From positions 5,022,001 to 5,086,000 of the forward strand of contig NZ_CP040443.1 of NCBI RefSeq assembly GCF_005843885.1: 64,000 nucleotides of DNA, in the 5' to 3' direction. The translations under genes and the position numbers were made by a program. Under the pieces are notes generated by a model that did not search any database, had not been told where the DNA came from, and was given only the letters and a program-made list of their open reading frames with translations. How positions within the stretch are numbered: position 1 is the stretch's first letter; each line of letters opens with the position of its first letter. The DNA is from Escherichia sp. E4742 (GTDB lineage Bacteria; Pseudomonadota; Gammaproteobacteria; Enterobacterales; Enterobacteriaceae). Positions 63,334 through 64,000 of the stretch are shown piece by piece.

Positions 63334-63768
63334 TTACGAATGAGGAAGGCATTGTGAAATAGCCCGATTTCCCTGCGTTAACGACCGACAAAATGTGTCA
63401 TTAGCAACGGCTTCTCTGAATTGACACATTTCATTCAGATAATGGATTAACGCTACAGCCCCACCAGCCGTACCATTCAGCAAACGAGCATTGTGCTCTG
63501 CTATTAAGATTACCGTCACGCCATCAGGCAGAGGGAGCCTTTCTGGTATGAGTGTCCCGCTTTCAGCAATCAATAACAGCACTGAATAATCGCTATACGC
63601 ATCTGATAATGATTGTTCTGGCCCTCCGTTAAAAGGCAGGAAACCTTGCTGCCAATCCTCACCGACAAAACAGGTAATAGGCAACATTTCAGCCAGATGT
63701 TTAGCGAGTTCGATATTGCCAGATGAGAGGCAAAAAAGAGCTATCGATTCAGGTTTTATCGTTTTCAT
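63334..63768 (-). pseudogene. CbiG-like remnant (N-terminal domain only)
   Basis: A 144-residue open frame whose start (KPESIALFCLSSGNIELAKH, then LAEMLPITCF and FLPFNGG) strongly resembles the N-terminus of CbiG, the cobalt-precorrin-5A hydrolase of anaerobic cobalamin synthesis as in Salmonella (about 351 residues). Conservation fades after residue 50. The GIAVR and SGHAGGAN-like elements survive only partly (GTAGGAVALIHYL), and the C-terminal domain is missing. A GGAGGG precedes the ATG. It lies 135 bp upstream of cobU in the same orientation, the position of the cbi genes in Salmonella. Confidence 0.65.
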
Positions 63769-63804
63769 GACCACCACCCTCCGCTTAGTTTCCTGTAATA
63801 ACGG

Positions 63805-63999
63805 TCAGGTTGATATGCCACAAAAAAAGATTGCCACACCATAAGTGCAGCCCTGGTGCCTGTCGACACGACGATGAATGAAATAAATGTTGCCGCCATC
63901 CCCTGATCCTTTCAGGGTGGTAGGGGTAATAAAGACGCGCCAGTGCTCAACCGGGCGCTTCCAGACAACCCACTTCCCACCGAAGTTGTTGGTATTAAC
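63805..63999 (-). CDS. Unidentified partial gene, 3' end at window edge
   Basis: A minus-strand frame is open from the window edge for 64 codons to a TGA: NNFGGKWVVWKRPVEHWRVF, then ITPTTLKGSGDGGNIYFIHR and RVDRHQGCTYGVAIFFCGIS. It is rich in Trp, Phe and Arg and looks like a genuine protein end, beta-rich and possibly a tail-fibre or secreted-protein terminus. I do not recognise it. Confidence 0.4.
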   Translation of the reverse strand, partial: VNTNNFGGKWVVWKRPVEHWRVFITPTTLKGSGDGGNIYFIHRRVDRHQGCTYGVAIFFCGIST

Positions 64000-64000
64000 T

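Noticed and set aside
1..64000. CRISPR array
   Set aside because: No regularly spaced short direct repeats were seen anywhere; the only tandem-like repeats are the autotransporter units and tRNA copies.

Overview
This window is chromosomal DNA of an Escherichia species. Gene order and protein sequence follow the E. coli tcyN–fliA–fliC–fli–rcsA–dcm–hchA–shiA–cob stretch almost throughout. Many proteins differ from my memory of the K-12 versions by several percent (FliZ, DgcQ and HchA more than DcyD or the FliE–R set), and some C-termini differ (FliT, YedJ, YeeO). I therefore infer a divergent E. coli lineage or a close relative such as a cryptic clade, not K-12. All comparisons with K-12 are from memory; no search was run.

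Layout. 35–2453: cystine importer ATPase and permease (tcyN, tcyL) and D-cysteine desulfhydrase (dcyD), minus strand. 2.5–7.5 kb: a foreign island separates these from their usual partner tcyJ. It is bounded by wreckage of IS30-family, phage-integrase and IS3-family genes, and carries one large plus-strand autotransporter whose frame is broken exactly at a run of 14 G, a typical slipped-strand phase-variation switch, here in the OFF setting. 7.5–13.8 kb: tcyJ, fliZ, fliA, fliC, fliD, fliS and fliT with good sigma-28 promoters. 13.9–17.6 kb: amyA, yedD, yedE, yedF. 17.7–25.1 kb: a DUF1398 gene, yedL, and a 5.9-kb integrative element inserted in the 3' end of fliE between 29-bp direct repeats. 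The element holds integrase, excisionase, phage debris, a GIY-YIG protein and an unrecognised gene enclosed by 58-bp inverted repeats.

25–36 kb: the complete basal-body, motor and export cluster fliE and fliFGHIJKLMNOPQR. 36–45.8 kb: rcsA, dsrB, yodD, the sRNA DsrA, mpgP, dgcQ, yodC, yedI, yedA, vsr, dcm, yedJ and a frameshifted yedR. 45.8–51 kb is accessory: probable RseX sRNA, an intact YedS-type porin, a universal-stress protein, hchA and a family-9 glycosyltransferase. 51–60 kb: four identical tRNA-Asn genes and one tRNA-Ser(CGA) interspersed with mtfA, shiA, amn, yeeO, cbl and nac; nac has a clear sigma-54 promoter. 60–64 kb: ldtA, cobTSU, a CbiG-like remnant and an unidentified gene running off the right edge.

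How it fits together. FliA and FliZ control a flagellar regulon whose filament genes and export/motor genes lie on both sides of the fliE element. RcsA (capsule), DsrA (RpoS and H-NS control) and DgcQ (c-di-GMP) are sedentary-state regulators beside the motility genes. The most noteworthy items are the poly-G-switched autotransporter, the inverted-repeat-bounded cargo gene, the fliE element, and the vestige of a de novo cobalamin operon beside cobUST.
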